Shown one piece after another: positions 55,183 through 64,000 of a DNA stretch of 64,000 nt. Source of the stretch: Epiperipatus broadwayi (lineage: Eukaryota; Onychophora; Udeonychophora; Euonychophora; Peripatidae); the NCBI GenBank assembly GCA_028023455.1, contig JAQFVV010006551.1, forward strand, positions 233,001-297,000, given 5' to 3'. A program made the position numbers and the translations under genes. Below the pieces are notes generated by a model that was not told where the DNA came from, made no database searches, and saw nothing but the letters and a program-made list of their open reading frames with translations. Numbering within the stretch: position 1 is the stretch's first letter; every line of letters begins with the position of its first letter.

Positions 55183-55924
55183 CATTCATCTTTAAAACTA
55201 AAATTACAATTTTTTTATACAAATATTTTAATTTGTAAAGTTAACTTTAAATGCACTTTTTATTAATATAATTATTTTGTAAATGTTGAAACATTTAACA
55301 ATAGATCAGGGTTGTTTGATAATAAAGAAATTTATTTTAAAGCAAAGTGCTTTCACATATTGAAAATTTTCATAAGCATAGCATTATACAATTAACAGAT
55401 CTTTATATAATAGTGGTGTTATATGTTGTTAAACTTGATCTGCCAATTAATATTAAGTTAATTGTATAAGTTAAGTATTGGTGATAATTATAATTTTATT
55501 TATTAAGAATATGACATGAACTATTGTTGGAGATAAATCCTAAGTCATTCTCTCCAAGTAAACTTATAATAATGTTAGTTTTGGTAATATTATCCATTAC
55601 TATCCTTAGATTATTATGTAGCAGAGTTAATGCATATTTTTATATATTGTAAAAAATAATTATTTCTTGATAGATAATCATGTGACTGAAATTTAGTCAG
55701 AATATGAAATCCCACTTTGACCTATGTGTTGAAAGCAACGTCACTGATAACATCAGAAAATAGATATTTTAAATTTATTTTACCCAAAAGTACATTACTG
55801 TAATTGTATAGCACATATAATATTTTATTCATAAAACACAATGTTAGTGCTGCATTCAGTATTTTGAATATAGAATGCATAATCTTAATATATATATAAT
55901 TACTGAATCTATAATACTGTATAT
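55183..55924. other. AT-rich non-coding, nothing assignable
   Basis: No gene or repeat family seen. Confidence 0.5.
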
Positions 55925-56105
55925 ATATATATAAGTGTTGAATGCCTTTAGAAAAATTAAACTTTATTTAAATATAATGTACAGTACTTGGATTATTTAA
56001 ATAGAGTTTAATTTTTCTAGACATTCAACACTTATAGTAGATGATGAAAACAGTACAACTAAAATACCATCATCACAAACTTTCAGGAAAACACTAAATA
56101 CTAAT
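55925..56105. repeat. Family F foldback, short
   Basis: AAGTGTTGAATGCCTTTAGA and TCTAGACATTCAACACTTAT are inverted arms around an AT-rich loop. The forward end TAGATGATGAAAACAGT...CACAAACTTTCAGGAAAACA matches the SINE ends at 13300 and 47800. Confidence 0.7.
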
Positions 56106-56744
56106 ATTAAATTGTGTTCCTTAATTACGTACAGCCAAGTGGTTTCAAATCAAAAGAAAACCATTTTTTTTTGAAAAAAAAAAGATTGCATTTAAATAAG
56201 TATTAATAAATTATCTTTCTACACGAATGGGGGGGGGGGTGAGGCACTATTACATTACTAAAAATATACAATAAGAAAAATAAACTTAGCATATTTTTCT
56301 GAAGTTTTGTGATGATGGTGTTCTAGCTGTATGTTTTAAAAAATTAGAAAAGTTAGATTTTTTTTCTTTTAAAAGAAGTTGACTTTTTTTTCCTAAAGTT
56401 GACTGATTTATGATACGCATTAAACCTTTTGTTACTCTGGAGTACAGTAATAAGTCTTTATGTTCAATTAAATAATTTATAATTAAACATTGTTTTTTAA
56501 TTTGAATAATTTCACATAAGTAATAAACATAAATGTACAGCAATATGTACTGTAATACAAATTTTAAAAAAATGCACTTCAGTATGGATTTTTTTTTTCA
56601 TTACGATGAAAAACTTCTGTGGAAAAATATAAAAACTCTTAAATTCAAATTTAGTTTCACTTTCTTTCTTTTTGCTATACTGTACTTTTTAAACAGGGAA
56701 AATATGCATTTTTTTTCCTAGTGATATTAAACCTTTCTTTTCAG
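56106..56744. other. Non-coding, possible intron
   Basis: AT-rich with a G10 run at 56230. It ends in ACCTTTCTTTTCAG, a good splice-acceptor tract for the exon that follows. Confidence 0.4.
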
Positions 56745-56867
56745 ATACCATATTTAGTCCTCTTTGCCATGAAAAAAATCAAGAAAATCTTTGACCTTGG
56801 AAACCAATGTGGATATTTTACATCAACTGGAACCGACCAATTTTTTTCCCATAGACCCTTATTATAA
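56745..56867 (+). CDS. Candidate 3'-terminal coding exon of an unidentified gene
   Basis: Immediately after the acceptor TTTCTTTTCAG (CAG at 56742-56744), 40 codons are open to TAA at 56865-56867. The peptide is IPYLVLFAMKKIKKIFDLGN then QCGYFTSTGTDQFFSHRPLL: mixed, hydrophobic then basic then Gly/Thr-rich, unlike the low-complexity chance frames around it. An AATAAA lies about 150 bp downstream (near 57015). I do not recognise the family. An overlapping frame (56791-57024) is also open and a GTAAGA donor-like site occurs at 56880, so an internal exon in another frame is an alternative. Confidence 0.45.
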   Translation: MPYLVLFAMKKIKKIFDLGNQCGYFTSTGTDQFFSHRPLL

Positions 56868-57479
56868 ATACGTATTCTGTGTAAGATATTCTTGCTTAAT
56901 AATGAGTTTTGGAGGACCAATTGCCATTGCTAAGTGGTGTAAAGGTGTATTTAAAAATAACATTAATTATCACATAAGTCTCATAGCCGAACAAATTAGC
57001 CAGATTCTGATTATCAATAAATAGTTATGTAACTATTATTAGCAAGAAGATAAAAAAGTTACATCAATCTGAATTAAAATCATGACTTTCAATGTATTGC
57101 TTGAAAAAAAAAAAAAACAAATATCCATAAAGTCTGTGAAAAATCAGAATTTTAGGAATAAATTATCAAACATTATACTATTTATTTCTGTTGTTAAATA
57201 TATATGGCCAGGTGGAATTTGCCATTGGTAGTAGTTTTAAAAAAATGATTTATTGTAATCATGCTGCAACTCACACAATTCCAGAGTTTTAATATTTTTA
57301 ATACTATTCACTTTAAAATATTCATATAAGGGCATATTTTTAGAATCTCCTTTTTAATCTCTATACCCATAGATAACACCCCATCTATAATTATATTTTA
57401 CACTTCCTTGTATATCCTAATAAATCAATGTTTTTGTTTTATTTTTTTAAAAAACAAAGTATTGTCAATACATTAACTT

Positions 57480-57848
57480 TATTCTGTAAACTATAAAGAC
57501 CACATTGATCAATCGTTCACCCCACACGTGGTGTACTCTATTGCCTGCCCTCAGGCTGGATGCAATGCTATATATTATGATGAAACGAAAGCTACAATCA
57601 ATACTAGACTGGGTCAACATATTTACACATTTAACAGAGCTAAGAAAAACAGCAACACGTCCTCTGTATTCTTGGAGCATGCTAAACAATCTGGACACAA
57701 CTTCACACCCGCCAATCCCATAATATTGTACTCAGAATCAAATGATCACAAAAGAAAAATAAAGGAGGCATTTTATATCAATGGAAACATCCATGCCATT
57801 AATAAAAAGGATACTTGCTTCGAGATCTCGAAGAAATGGGCTACATAA
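57480..57848 (+). pseudogene. GIY-YIG endonuclease fragment of a second Penelope-like lineage
   Basis: Open from about 57500, the frame gives VVYSIACPQAGCNAIYYDET, then ATINTRLGQHIYTFNRAKKN, SSVFLEHAKQSGHNFTPANP, KRKIKEAFYINGNIHAIN and a stop after SKKWAT. The CPQAGC pair, Arg in INTRLGQH, His in EHAKQSGH and Glu in KIKEAF follow the GIY-YIG layout; GIY has become VYS and YIG YYD. It differs strongly from the domain at 43670. No RT is found upstream, so it is a 5'-truncated insertion or remnant. It is well preserved over ~105 codons. Confidence 0.7.
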
Positions 57849-59509
57849 TACTAGCTTATTTGAATATTTGTATTTGCATATTTTATTATACATTTTATGA
57901 AGGCTATGAATATGAGGCATGGATCCTCGAAAACCTTAAGCCGATAAACTTTAATACTAATTAATATCTTCTCTAATTAACAATTATATATTTTACATAT
58001 AGTGAGAAGTAAAGCTATATATATTTATTAAGATATAGTAATTATATAATAAATTAATTTCATAAATTTTTATCAAAAAATTTGAATGGATTTAGATTTA
58101 ATACTAATTTATTTTATTGTTTATAAATATGTAATACCAATATTTTGGTTTTTATTGTTATTCATATTTAAAAACATATTTTTTTAAAAATATATCATAA
58201 TTTTATGTGTTTTCCATTTTATAATATTTTGATAACTATTACCCTTGCAAGATAAAACCCTGTCCAAATTTAATTTTAATTCAGTTTTTGAATCTGCAGC
58301 TACTTTTCTTTATATTATTTTAGTAAATTTTTCTTATCTATCCATCTCACTGTTGTTATTGTTTTTAGAAACATATTCACATCAAATCCATTTGTCTTTT
58401 AACTATTAAATGATGTAAAAAATATTTATTTGGTGTCTCACTCATGCGTTTTGTTTTCAGACTGGCATGCTATTACATTATTTGTGAACTGTCAAATTTT
58501 GTATATTGCTTTTTATTCAAATTCAAGTCTTAAATCCATAATTACTACTGGTAAATCACTTTTATTAAAAATATTTTTAAAATGTAAATGGATATATCTT
58601 TTAAAGTTCTTTTATCAAACGTAATCCCTCTAATTTAATTCTAGGACGAATTTTATCCATTTTGTTTCCATCTACATTAATAATATGACTTAGATCCTTA
58701 TCGTTATTATTTTTTTCCAATTCGCTAATATCAATCATTGTTTTTTTTTTTTGAAAAACCATCCAACATTACTTTTTGTTTTTAAAATTTACTTTTAGTT
58801 CTTCCTTCTTTTTTCATTTGATATTCTTTTGTAATATTGTTTGAAGCTTCAAAATAATGATTTAAATAATTACCATTTATTTTCATTTCTTAGCATTCCA
58901 TTTTAATCAACTAAAATAATTTTTATAAAATTTCTTTAATAGATTAAAAATAATTATTAAATAATATATTCTAATCAGTGTTAATCTTTTTAATGCAGTT
59001 ACATTTTATTAAATATTCTTCAATATTTGATAATATACTATGTCTGTGTTTCTAATTTTTGAAGCTTTAATTTCTACTGAAATGATTTTGTAATCAATTT
59101 CCTTTCATAAGCTACAAATCCAGAGCTTAATTGTCAACTCATATTCATTAATCCTTTCTATAATTTCTGATATTTGAATGAGATCTGCTACATCAAAAGA
59201 TTTACATTTATAAATGTTCAATATCTTTTGCTCATTTTTTAAAAGTATTAATGTCACTATAATATTTCTTTCTATCATCCAGCATATACATTATTATTCA
59301 AACATTTGCCAACAATTTCTCTATTTGAAGTCTCTATAATAATATTATCACTTTTTGCAGAGTTTTTTTTCCATTCTTTATAGATTTAATAAAATGTTTT
59401 ACTTTTTATTTGAAAATTCTTGGAATTTCAAAAAATACTGTCATAATAATAGGGAATACATTGCTTTTTTACTCTTTATTACAACATAGCTTTTTATAAA
59501 TGCAATTTA
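57849..59509. other. AT-rich stretch, unassigned; possible decayed minus-strand coding at 58,950-59,460
   Basis: The minus strand from 59,460 back to 58,950 has a Lys/Glu/Ile-rich coding flavour (for example AKSDNIIIETSNREIVGKCL-like pieces) but with many stops. Nothing firm can be called. Confidence 0.3.
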
Positions 59510-59605
59510 TCCACTTATTTTGAACACTTTTTAGAATTTTTTTATTGTATATTCTATACCCAATTTTATGTTTCAACTGTCCTGCAGTCTTCTTCAGAAT
59601 CATTA
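59510..59605 (-). repeat. Family G tail, reverse copy
   Basis: On the minus strand CTGAAGAAGACTGCAGGACA then GTTGAAACATAAAATTGGG, followed by AAAAAGTGTTCAAAATAAGT and GGATAAATTGCATTTATA. It matches 50846-50945 over its length. Confidence 0.55.
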
Positions 59606-60424
59606 TTATCTGTAGAACAGTTGAAAAGTAAGATTGTGTGTAATTATATATAATTTATTTTTCTTTTTTGCTAAAAAGTATTCAAAGTAAGGTGGGTAAA
59701 TTACATTTATATAAGATCTGTTATTATTAATGCCACATCGTACCTATAACTCCTTATCATTAATTCTTTTCCACACCATTTTTTAGAATTTCAAGTGGAT
59801 ATTGATTTTTTTATTTATTAATCATTTTCAAATATTTTCATACTCATTATTTTCTTTATACATTATTTTATCTCATTTCAAAACTTACTTAAAAAAAGTT
59901 TATTTTGCATCATTTATCTATATATCATTATAGTACCAATTATTTTCTTATCTCTTTAAAGTCTGGGCTATCTTTAAAATCTGTCACAATTTTTAAATGA
60001 TTTTCAAGTTTTAGATTCATTTTTAGTGTTTTTTAAGGTTAAATATAACAACTATTAGTAGGGCATTTTAATAACTTTTGTCTTTAAAGTTTATGAATAC
60101 TTTATGGGTTGACTCAATTAAATACATTATAGGTTTGAACTAGATATTTTATATTATTTAAAATATAATTAACTTTAGTTATCTTTTTCTTGGGAAGCTT
60201 CCATAAAGTATTGTGTTTAGCATTTTTCTCACAGAAGAAATTCATATTGTACAGTCTATTTATTATTTTTTTCAAAAATTTTTCAAAACCTCTTTTTTAA
60301 AAATTTTCATTATAAAATTTATTTGCATTATTTTTATCAATAAATTATTGCCAAATCATAGCTTTGAAATAGTTTATAATAATTATAAAATGTTTGGTTA
60401 AAAAAAGACATTCTGTATCTTTAT
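59606..60424. other. AT-rich non-coding, nothing assignable
   Basis: No gene or repeat family seen. Confidence 0.5.
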
Positions 60425-60840
60425 AATATATAAGATATATGAACACAGACTTTCACATGATCCACCACTCTCCACTCTATCTCATAACACTGGTACACTT
60501 GAGCACATATAAATCAAAAATATAAATAATCACCAATATACATATTTCATGCTAATCCAGCAATCATCAGTGGGTCCAGAGTATCATCTCTATGTATATA
60601 TGCTATAAGTGCTCAGATATATATTAAGATAGCCAAACTTCATACTTTAAAGGACAGGCTCCACACTTCAACTCTTCAACCATCCATCCAATTGAAAATT
60701 TGATGATGGAACACTTAAAGACCACTCTGAGGCCAAGATTCTCATCACACCCATGTTGACCTAATGTCAGTCTGACCCCTCATGTACAGGACATAATCCA
60801 TTTAATACACATACAGGGGATGTATCTTTATGTAAACATC
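60425..60840 (-). repeat. Family A hammerhead repeat, full-length copy (~415 bp)
   Basis: Reverse copy with all blocks: tail with GAACACAGACTTTCACATGA, the A-box-like CACTCTCCACTCTATCTCAT, ribozyme, GTGCTCAGATATATATTAAG, TTAAAGGACAGGCTCCACAC, TTGATGATGGAACACTTAAA, CACACCCATGTTGACCTAAT and GTCTGACCCCTCATGTACAG. It matches 63300-63715 over its whole length, so the two together define the family unit. Confidence 0.85.
60525..60588 (-). ncRNA. Hammerhead ribozyme, family A
   Basis: Minus strand: GGACCCA, CTGATGA (rc of 60564-60570), stem II TGCT...AGCA, GAA, palindromic-type stem III ATATGTAT, cleavage base A, TTGGTGATTAT. The core is canonical. One stem I mismatch (C opposite U) lies next to the core. 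Confidence 0.7.
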
Positions 60841-61479
60841 CTCTACTTCTTTGCAATAGTAACTAATAGTTGCATAGACATAAATTATTTTTCACTAAGT
60901 TGAATAACTAGTTCTGTCACATCCCATTAATCTCTACAGCAGCCTTTATTCATTTTTATTTATATTGAATTCCACTTCACTTGTTTTTTCATTATGTGTG
61001 CCTTTTCACATGAGTTGTCTTTTCACTTTTTATTGCTAAATTTCACAAAATTTACCAACATCCCATTTAATATCAAACTGATCCTTTTTCAATTTGTGCA
61101 AACATTCTTAATCTAAAAGCAAATATACAAATAAATGATTGTTGTCACCACATCTTAGATTCATAATCAAATGGTTATTAGTATCTTTTGCCTTTTGTCA
61201 GCAATTTCTGCATTAGATATTAATTTGACAGCATACAGTATCTGAGAGTCACAATGTATTTTTGATTGTTGTGATTGTAAAATATTTTGAGTATCATACA
61301 TACACACTTGCATCAATTTATACTTCTGTTGTCTTACAAAAATTAAAAGATATCTGAACAAAGAGAAACAACAATATTTCCATAATTTTAAATTCAAAGT
61401 TAAAATCCAGTAAACACCAACATGTGACTGATACATAGTCATTTAATATATAAATAATCCCTAGTAATAACAGTTTATA

Positions 61480-61918
61480 TGACAAGCATTTAAATTATGC
61501 TAATGATTCCACATTTACAGCTGAAAGTACAACATATATCAAGTCTTCCATTAGAAACATTAAACAAGTATGTAAAATGATGAATGTAAGTATAAAGATG
61601 ACAAGGATTATAAGACAGAATAAGAAATTGTGATTAAAATTGATAATGAATACATTAATATAGTTACCAGATTTTGTATCTTTGGGTCTTTAATCAACAA
61701 CAAGATCCAGATATCAAGGAATTTTATGCAATAATACTATATAGAATTGAATAAAAAATCTGGAAAAAACTGGAAATATCACTGGATATAGAAACATATT
61801 TCTAACTAGTATCAGTATCGTTTAAGATAGACTGTATGTTATGAATTTCTAAGAATATAAAACTTGAACATTAAAAAAGAGGAATACAATATGAATGCTT
61901 TGAAACTGTGCTGTTTGA
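61480..61918 (+). pseudogene. RTE-clade LINE fragment (RT palm to thumb), badly decayed
   Basis: Frames give LNYANDSTFTAESTTYIKSS at the palm box (YADD become YAND), then RIIRQNKK, FGSLINNKIQISRNFMQ (the RTE 'LGSxI' segment), LNKKSGKNWKYHW and MNALKLCC. The order matches RTE reverse transcriptases. It is interrupted at 61933 by a family B element. Confidence 0.7.
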
Positions 61919-61932
61919 TAATATAGGAAAGA

Positions 61933-62287
61933 CAAAGCAAAACTCTCCATACAGTAGTGCCATCCTGTGCCAACCAGAGTAATCAATGAAATGCCAGAAG
62001 GCATGTGCAGAAAATCTCTATCTAATGCCTACTCATCCAATATCCCCAGACTAGTTTCTGGCTTGTGGCTATCGTCAGTGAAGAGCTTTGGATCTGAGAG
62101 CACTGCACCTAGATCTTAGGATATTGGATGAGGAGACATTAGATAGGGATTTTATGCACATGACTTCTTGCATTCATTGATTACTCTGGTTGGCACAGGG
62201 TGGCACTACTGTATAAAGAGTTTTGCTTTGTTTATAAACAACTATGTGCTAGTATAAGAGATAGTGATCATGTGATGCTTAATGGTT
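61933..62287. mobile_element. Family B hammerhead foldback with 14-bp TSD
   Basis: TAATATAGGAAAGA at 61919-61932 is repeated at 62288-62301. The 355-bp insert has inverted arms (AAAACTCTCCATACAGTAGT and CACTACTGTATAAAGAGTTT), a minus-strand ribozyme at 62035-62093, a switch to plus strand at CTTAGGATATTGGATGAGG, and the family end TAAGAGATAGTGATCATGTG plus ATGCTTAATGGTT. The left end lacks that terminal segment, consistent with 5' truncation during reverse transcription. Confidence 0.85.
62035..62093 (-). ncRNA. Hammerhead ribozyme, family B, complete core
   Basis: Minus strand: outer stem I ATCCAA/TTGGAT, CTGACGA (rc of 62072-62078), stem II TAGC-CACAA-GCCA with one A-C mismatch, GAA, stem III ACTAGT, cleavage base C, TGGGGA against CTCTTCA. 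N7 is C, which is allowed. All invariant bases are present. Confidence 0.7.
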
Positions 62288-62301
62288 TAATATAGGAAAG
62301 A

Positions 62302-63299
62302 AATGATCATAGGGACATTTTTCATATTATATCTGAATACTTCTCAAAGCATTAGTGATTGGGTTAAAATTGGTTTGTTTTGAAAATATCATAAGATCAA
62401 TAGTTTATAATATCCAAAAATAATGATTGGAAAATACTTTTAAAACGTCACTGAAAGTAAATATTCTCAGCCACCTTAATAAATCCAATGTGTAATACAG
62501 ATACACAAACGCTCTTAGTGATATCATTAATTAACACAAAAAAGTTGTAATGAAAAACAAATTATAAGATTTACTATATATGGTGAAAAATTTCCTATGC
62601 CTAAGTTATAACTCAGATTTTTCTTTCATTATAAACTATCTATTATCATTGACTAAAAAGCACTCAAGACCATTTAGTCAATAATTAAAGTTTAATTTCA
62701 ATATAACTTTGTCTTCTACAAATATTTATGATGTAATATAAATGACTTAGTTATATAATAACCTATAAATTAAAAATTATATATATATAATAATTTATAA
62801 TAAAGTAATCTATAATTATAATTTAATTATAATAGCCCCATGATATAAATTTTAAGTACTTTACTATAGAACAAAGACTGTTTTAACAACTCCTCTCATT
62901 GAAAGAACAGTCAAGAATTATTACTTATGGTAATGAAGAATGAATGATTTTTTAAAAATATAATTATTTATTCTCTAAAAATAGGTAGTTGTTATTTCCT
63001 ATCCAGTAATCGGATGGTTATGGCTAGTCACAAGGGGGAAAAAAAAAACGTCTAAAAGTTTAAAAATATATTAAACCTTGAATTTTCAAGTTTCATACTA
63101 TTTTTAAAACAGGTTGCGTCACGAGTTGTAATGCATTCTCTAATTTTTATTCTATATCAATTAAATATCTTAACTCTCTGCTGAATGTCATTTTTAATAA
63201 TAAGTGTTTATACTGAATGCTGAAAATTTACATAACAATATAGCAACCTTCCAGTCATTAATAACAATACATATGTAAATTAATACACTATACAGGCTT
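62302..63299. other. AT-rich non-coding, nothing assignable
   Basis: No gene or repeat family seen. Confidence 0.5.
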
Positions 63300-63715
63300 A
63301 AACCTGCATATACATGTAATGGATGCGGGATTCGAACTCAGACTTTCACACGACCCTCAACTCTCCATGCCATCTCATATTGTTGACACACATGTTAAAA
63401 AGATATATAATCACCAATAGACGTATTTCATGATAAACCAGCACTCATCAGTTGGTCTAGATTACCATCTTCACACATACATACAATCAGTGCTCAGCTT
63501 TATATTAAGATAGCTAATCTTCATATTTTAATGGACAGGCTTCAAACCACCCCAACCCACAACTCTTCATCCTTCCATTTCATTAAAAATCTGATGATCG
63601 AACGTTCAAAGCCCACGTTAGTGCCAAGGTTGTCATCCTATCCATGTTGACATTTAGTCATTCTGACCCTTCATGTACAGGAGAATAATCCATTTTTAAA
63701 CATATATGCGAGAGA
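63300..63715 (-). repeat. Family A hammerhead repeat, full-length copy
   Basis: Block order as at 60425. The tail GGGATTCGAACTCAGACTTT is, on the minus strand, AAAGTCTGAGTTCGAATCCC, an excellent polymerase III B box; GAGATGGCATGGAGAGTTGA upstream of it is an A-box candidate. The ends are TGGATGCGGG on one side and ATGAAGGGTCAGAATGACTA on the other (minus strand). Confidence 0.85.
63407..63464 (-). ncRNA. Hammerhead ribozyme-like motif, family A
   Basis: Minus strand: AGACCAA, CTGATGA (rc of 63445-63451), stem II GTG...CAT, GAA, ATACGTCT, A, TTGGTGATTAT. Stem I is perfect and the core intact. Stem III has one mismatch and stem II is shortened. Confidence 0.65.
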
Positions 63716-64000
63716 TGGACAGACCTTTAGTTTTATATAAAAAGCATTAAATTTTTTTTTTAATGTTAAACTTCTTAAAAGCGACTTTTTAAAAAAATAC
63801 ATACCATTGCCAAAATATTACAAATTTATTACAGAAAGAAATTTAAATAAATAATTTTCTTTTTGAAAAATAATACTACTTAAAGTGAATATTTTTGGCA
63901 ATAAAAGTCACTCCGGATATTAAAACCATGGATTGACTGCGGCTTTGATTCATTATTTCTAGTACTCAAACTTATGAATTCCCAAGCAGTAGATTATTTT

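Noticed and set aside
56791-57024. 77-codon frame overlapping the candidate exon at 56745
   Set aside because: It starts inside the exon without its own acceptor, and its composition becomes low-complexity after a GTAAGA site. It is kept only as an alternative in the exon entry.
57505-57723. 72-codon frame overlapping the GIY-YIG region and its antisense partner at 57465-57698
   Set aside because: They are shadows of the GIY-YIG frame, which carries the recognisable motifs.

Overview
The window looks like a very AT-rich (visually well over 70 % A+T), repeat-choked stretch of an animal nuclear genome, most likely an invertebrate. There are no dense ORFs, no ribosome-binding sites and no operons. 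Instead there are degraded retrotransposons (RTE-like and another APE/RT-type LINE, Penelope-like elements), hAT DNA transposons with 8-bp target-site duplications, tRNA-derived repeats, microsatellites, and only two short stretches that look like true terminal exons. I cannot name the species. Cephalopod, flatworm and other AT-rich invertebrate genomes would all fit the repeat content, and the sequence does not decide.

Layout. 1-2.3 kb: AT-rich sequence ending in a candidate terminal exon (2138-2301). 3-11 kb: family A repeats, a 283-bp hAT element, a family B foldback and a tRNA-derived repeat. 11.2-15.2 kb: a decayed LINE (endonuclease, RT, C-terminal Cys/His region) split in its RT by a palindromic tRNA-derived SINE. 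15.3-19 kb: foldback elements of families B, C and D/E. 19-27 kb: mostly featureless AT-rich DNA. 27-38 kb: more foldbacks, a tRNA-derived repeat, LINE remnants and family A copies. 39.2-45.1 kb: two tandem ribozyme-bearing arrays (413-bp and 400-bp periods), then a Penelope-like element interrupted by a hAT element and by a hairpin element, with its 3' end present three times in +/-/+ order. 45.4-46.0 kb: an uninterrupted (TTC)186 tract running into (TTA)n. 46.8-50.9 kb: RTE 3' ends, foldbacks and SINE tails. 52.5-55.2 kb: two hAT elements, one nested in a family A repeat. 56.7-57.9 kb: a candidate terminal exon and a second GIY-YIG domain. 58-64 kb: family A copies, and an RTE fragment broken by a family B element.

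The main finding is that most of the interspersed repeats (families A, B, C and D/E) carry the same RNA architecture: a type I hammerhead ribozyme. Its order is stem I strand, CTGANGA, stem II hairpin, GAA, a very short palindromic stem III, a cleavage nucleotide (C or A), then the complementary stem I strand. Stem I pairing is kept although the sequences differ between families (TGAGG/CCTCA, TGGGGA/TCCTCA, TTGGT/ACCAA, TAAAGG/CCTTTA). The copy at 39694-39753 keeps every core nucleotide and lies in a 413-bp-period direct repeat, the organisation of retrozymes and of Penelope pseudo-LTRs. Thirteen- to fourteen-base target-site duplications around two family B copies suggest reverse-transcription-mediated insertion. 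A Penelope-like element lies 0.7 kb downstream of the arrays and is a plausible relative or driver, but that link is inference.
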